Program-made: the position numbers and the translations under genes | Origin: DTU013 sp964490975 | GTDB lineage: Bacteria > Bacillota > Clostridia > Acetivibrionales > DTU013 | DNA: 64,000 nt | Reading direction: 5' to 3' | Assembly (NCBI GenBank): GCA_964490975.1 | Contig: CAZBEQ010000011.1 | Coordinates: 14,644 to 78,643, forward strand | Part shown: piece after piece, positions 62,030 to 64,000 of the stretch | Layout of the letters: each line of letters opens with the position of its first letter | How positions within the stretch are numbered: the stretch's first letter is position 1 | Notes under the pieces: model-generated | Database searches by the model: none | Seen by the model: the letters and a program-made list of their open reading frames with translations, nothing else | What the model was told of the DNA's origin: nothing

Positions 62030-62059
62030 TTGACATAAGCTTAAAGCTTATTGTAGAAT
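62030..62059 (+). promoter_or_regulatory. Promoter of tRNA-Trp
   Basis: TTGACA (62030-62035), 18-base spacer, TAGAAT (62054-62059), 35 bases before the tRNA. Confidence 0.85.
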
Positions 62060-62094
62060 ATATAAGTCACTTGCAGGTAAGTACTGCAAAACGT

Positions 62095-62170
62095 AGGGGA
62101 GTAGCGCAATTGGTAGAGTAGCGGTCTCCAAAACCGTCGGCTGCAGGTTCGACCCCTGTCTCCCCTGCCA
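62095..62170 (+). tRNA. tRNA-Trp (CCA)
   Basis: Acceptor AGGGGAG/CTCCCCT, D arm GCGCAATTGGTAGAGT, anticodon loop CTCCAAA (anticodon CCA), T arm GCAGGTTCGACCCCTGT, discriminator G and CCA encoded. A tRNA 3' end followed by phage-like small genes is a typical integration site. Confidence 0.97.
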
Positions 62171-62171
62171 G

Positions 62172-62204
62172 AAGTATCAAGGCATACAAGCTTTGATACT
62201 TTTT
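62172..62204 (+). terminator. Terminator of tRNA-Trp
   Basis: AAGTATCAAGG/CTTTGATACTT (11 positions, one wobble) and a T6 run directly after the tRNA. Confidence 0.88.
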
Positions 62205-62219
62205 TATTGCTCCAAAAAA

Positions 62220-62254
62220 AGCGACACTTTAGCGACACTCGGAATTTAGCGACA
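62220..62254. repeat. Three TTAGCGACA-type short repeats
   Basis: AGCGACAC at 62220-62227 and 62231-62238, and AGCGACA at 62248-62254, the last two preceded by TTT. They lie 50-85 bases past tRNA-Trp. They could be arm-type sites or integration remnants; this is only a guess. Confidence 0.55.
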
Positions 62255-62265
62255 TTTCTACGGGC

Positions 62266-62296
62266 ACAAAAAAAGAAAGCCCTTAATGGGCTTCAA
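62266..62296 (-). terminator. Terminator of the small-gene operon beside tRNA-Trp
   Basis: Minus strand GAAGCCC/GGGCTTTC with a 4-base loop and a T7 run, immediately past the 64-aa gene. Confidence 0.85.
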
Positions 62297-62308
62297 ATCA
62301 ATATTAGT

Positions 62309-62503
62309 TTATTGTTGAGTAGACTGTTTTAAGCACTCTTTCCTTTGTTCTTCTTGAAAATCTTTAAGAATTTTTTCAGCAAGGAACTTAACCAGTAAAT
62401 CATCACCACCATTACGATAGTCGCCTTCCATTACAGTTTCACTTATCAATGTGGATTTGCCAGTTTTGCGGTCTATACTGACTTTTTTAAGTAAGTAACT
62501 CAT
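62309..62503 (-). CDS. Small unknown protein (64 aa)
   Basis: 64 aa, not recognised. Basic N-terminal half (LLKKVSIDRKTGKSTLI), acidic/helical C-terminal half ending KECLKQSTQQ. A good GGGGGTGAG site precedes the ATG. Its length, spacing and neighbours (excisionase-like genes) fit an accessory gene of a mobile element. Probably in one transcript with the two genes upstream. Confidence 0.7.
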   Translation of the reverse strand: MSYLLKKVSIDRKTGKSTLISETVMEGDYRNGGDDLLVKFLAEKILKDFQEEQRKECLKQSTQQ

Positions 62504-62554
62504 TAATGCTCACCCCCTTCCATAGAAGAAAAGGCGGCATAATGCCGCCCTTAA

Positions 62555-62833
62555 CTAGCTCAGTGATGAAAATATCAACTTAACCGCCGTTTTAAACCCT
62601 TCTTCAAATGCAACTTCTTCTATTACTGTTTCTATCCCACTCACTGCATCGTCAAGTTTCGACCATTCTTCTTTTCTACCTTCTTCCATTAGTTTTTCAA
62701 GTGTGTCACTTATGACATTATTTCGCATTGTGTAGTCAGGGCTCTTTTTTATTATTTCAAATACCTCGTCACTACAATCTACTGCACCTTTTATGAGCAG
62801 ATCAGTTATGGATATACCTTTATTGTTTTTCAT
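62555..62833 (-). CDS. Small unknown helical protein (92 aa)
   Basis: 92 aa, not recognised. The start MKNNKGISITDLLIKG has AGGAGG 9 bases upstream; an in-frame upstream extension to 62950 is unsupported. Predicted mostly helical and acidic (LEKLMEEGRKEEWSKLDD). A Cys lies in VDCSDEVFEII. It looks like a small accessory gene of the element beside tRNA-Trp. Confidence 0.68.
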   Translation of the reverse strand: MKNNKGISITDLLIKGAVDCSDEVFEIIKKSPDYTMRNNVISDTLEKLMEEGRKEEWSKLDDAVSGIETVIEEVAFEEGFKTAVKLIFSSLS

Positions 62834-63007
62834 ATACGTTAGCCTCCTGTTTTTTTGTAGCCTGGCAGCAGAATATTTCCTGTCGGCCTTGTGATATTCC
62901 TTGTCGGAGGCTTCAGCTAATGTTATAATAAAACTGAAGCATAGCCGCAAGGCTTTGTTTTACCTTAAAGGAATCTGGTCATTCCGGCAAGTTTGTCCCA
63001 GGTTCCT

Positions 63008-63175
63008 TTAATTTTGTGTTCGTTCTTTTAACCATTTTTCAACTTCTTCCTTGTTGTACCTTATGCTCTTTGTCTTTCCGATGTAAGGCATACCATCTTT
63101 GCGCCATCTGTAAGCAGTCATTCTCTTGATTTTTAACCACTCACATAATTCTTGTTCTGTAATCCATTCAGCCAT
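63008..63175 (-). CDS. Excisionase-like helix-turn-helix protein (55 aa)
   Basis: 55 aa, MAEWITEQELCEWLKIKRMT...SIRYNKEEVEKWLKERTQN. This is the winged helix of MerR-type excisionase proteins (helix_turn_helix_17): LCEWLKIKRMTAYRWRKDG then the wing IRYNKEEVEKWL. Ribosome site GGAGGAGAG is present. Short and easily overlooked. Such proteins steer site-specific recombination or act as small regulators. Confidence 0.85.
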   Translation of the reverse strand: MAEWITEQELCEWLKIKRMTAYRWRKDGMPYIGKTKSIRYNKEEVEKWLKERTQN

Positions 63176-63317
63176 ATCTCTCCTCCAACGTTCAATTTAT
63201 TTATATAATACGTAACATTGTGCAACATGTCAAGAACAATTTAAATAGAAAAAGAAGGTGTCCTAATATTATGGAACCTTCTAAGATAAAAGTGAATAAC
63301 TATATATACCTAAAAGC

Positions 63318-63941
63318 TTACTGTGTTTTGCTAGAAGCTAATTTCTTCTCAAATATTTTCCTCTTGTTATCTTCCTTTTCAAGTCTTTCAGCCTCTCTTC
63401 TTGCATCACCTGCTAAAATATATTCTTCTTTAAGTTCGCTGTTTTTAATGTACTCCTCCTTTAACTTTTTAAATTCTGGTGTTTCAGCCCACTTGAGAAT
63501 TTCTTCTTTATCAAATAAAAATCGTGGTCCTTCATTGATAACAGGAATCCCAAAAAATTCATTTCCTTTAGCCCATTGGCGAACTTTATTCACGGGTACA
63601 CCTAAAAGATGCGATACAGATTCAGAACCAATGCTTTCCTTAACAACAACTTGTGTCTCCTTAGACTTTAGCCAATTCAACAGTTCATCTCTTTCAAAAA
63701 TATAACTCGAGCCAATTCTCCGGCATGGCATTGCATCCATCCTACAGGCAGAAATAAGAGAACTTTGTGATACATTTAGAAGTTCAGCAGTTTGCCTCAT
63801 GTTAAGCACCGGACTAATTACTGTACTTAACGAGCTTTGGGCGAATATTGATAATAACTTATCCAGCCTATTTATTATCTCTACCTGCCCTCTAAGTACT
63901 TTTTCAATTTGAAACATTTCTTTAATTTCTTGTCTGTTCAT
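63318..63941 (-). CDS. Tandem helix-turn-helix DNA-binding protein (207 aa)
   Basis: 207 aa with two excisionase-like DNA-binding units: about residues 45-95 (MRQTAELLNVSQSSLISACR, wing YIFERDELLNWLK) and 105-152 (VSHLLGVPVNKVRQWAKGN, wing RFLFDKEEILKWA). A charged helical tail (KKLKEEYIKNSELKEEY) follows, perhaps a coiled coil. AGGAGGG precedes the ATG. The duplication of the fold within one chain suggests binding of two half-sites. The rightmost gene seen; the next gene is outside the window. Confidence 0.83.
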   Translation of the reverse strand: MNRQEIKEMFQIEKVLRGQVEIINRLDKLLSIFAQSSLSTVISPVLNMRQTAELLNVSQSSLISACRMDAMPCRRIGSSYIFERDELLNWLKSKETQVVVKESIGSESVSHLLGVPVNKVRQWAKGNEFFGIPVINEGPRFLFDKEEILKWAETPEFKKLKEEYIKNSELKEEYILAGDARREAERLEKEDNKRKIFEKKLASSKTQ

Positions 63942-64000
63942 AAATTACCCTCCTAGTACAATATAGTTGTAGACAAACAGCAGACATCCATCTACTGTAG

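Noticed and set aside
62041..62238. 65-residue minus-strand frame over tRNA-Trp
   Set aside because: It lies across the tRNA and its terminator and has no ribosome site.
63176..63317. Operator palindrome in front of the excisionase-like gene
   Set aside because: Only 4-6 bp imperfect repeats (ACAT/ATGT) in AT-rich DNA; too weak to call.

Overview
The window is a 64 kb stretch of an AT-rich, spore-forming member of the Clostridia. The evidence is conserved gene order and family content: spoIIM-xerD-deoB-deoA-dacF, scpA-scpB-ytfI-ytfJ-rluB, an IspH-S1 fusion protein, many TTG starts behind strong GGAGG sites, and anaerobic enzymes (indolepyruvate ferredoxin oxidoreductase, biotin-dependent carboxyl transfer). 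A Ruminiclostridium/Acetivibrio-like relative is plausible, but genus cannot be fixed from the sequence alone. Nearly all protein genes lie on the minus strand. The exceptions are a MoxR-DUF58-transglutaminase operon, one small unknown gene and four tRNAs.

Layout, left to right (the minus operons are transcribed right to left). 1-6.1 kb: ftsY (cut by the window edge), smc, an Elp3-like radical SAM gene and rnc. 6.2-12.3 kb: a type II fatty acid cluster fabF / acpP-fabG-fabD-fabH-plsX-fapR, with a good promoter and a candidate FapR operator in front of fapR. 12.4-19.4 kb: pgsA-rimO, recX-recA (with a LexA box), murJ and cinA. 19.5-24.2 kb: the plus-strand MoxR/DUF58/TgpA-like operon. 24.3-28.5 kb: an arylpyruvate/aryl-acid module (ACT protein, phenylacetate-CoA ligase, iorB, iorA). 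28.7-34 kb: a sodium:solute symporter, a beta-CASP nuclease, tRNA(CAT), tRNA-Tyr, murD and tRNA-Leu. 34-43 kb: dinB-cheR, ispH-S1, plsC, cmk, aroH, a HutP-family gene, a flavoprotein and an RpiR regulator. 43.8-47.5 kb: four genes that together look like a soluble biotin-dependent transcarboxylase. 47.8-52.9 kb: mnmM, rluB, ytfJ, a DUF2953 gene, scpB, scpA and trpS. 53.1-61.8 kb: an M50 protease, dacF, deoA, deoB, xerD, spoIIM, nudF, rnhA and proC. 62-64 kb: tRNA-Trp followed by small excisionase-like and unknown genes that look like one end of an integrated element.

Most of the window is core genome. The less ordinary parts are two families of short palindromic intergenic repeats (a CTCGTTATAACGC family and a GGGGAC-TTCTC family), the candidate transcarboxylase with a membrane-less OadG-like subunit, the HutP-aroH-cmk arrangement, and the accessory module beside tRNA-Trp. 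I did not find a clear previously undescribed multi-gene system. The best candidates for something new are the repeat families, the small unknown genes and the carboxyl-transfer complex.
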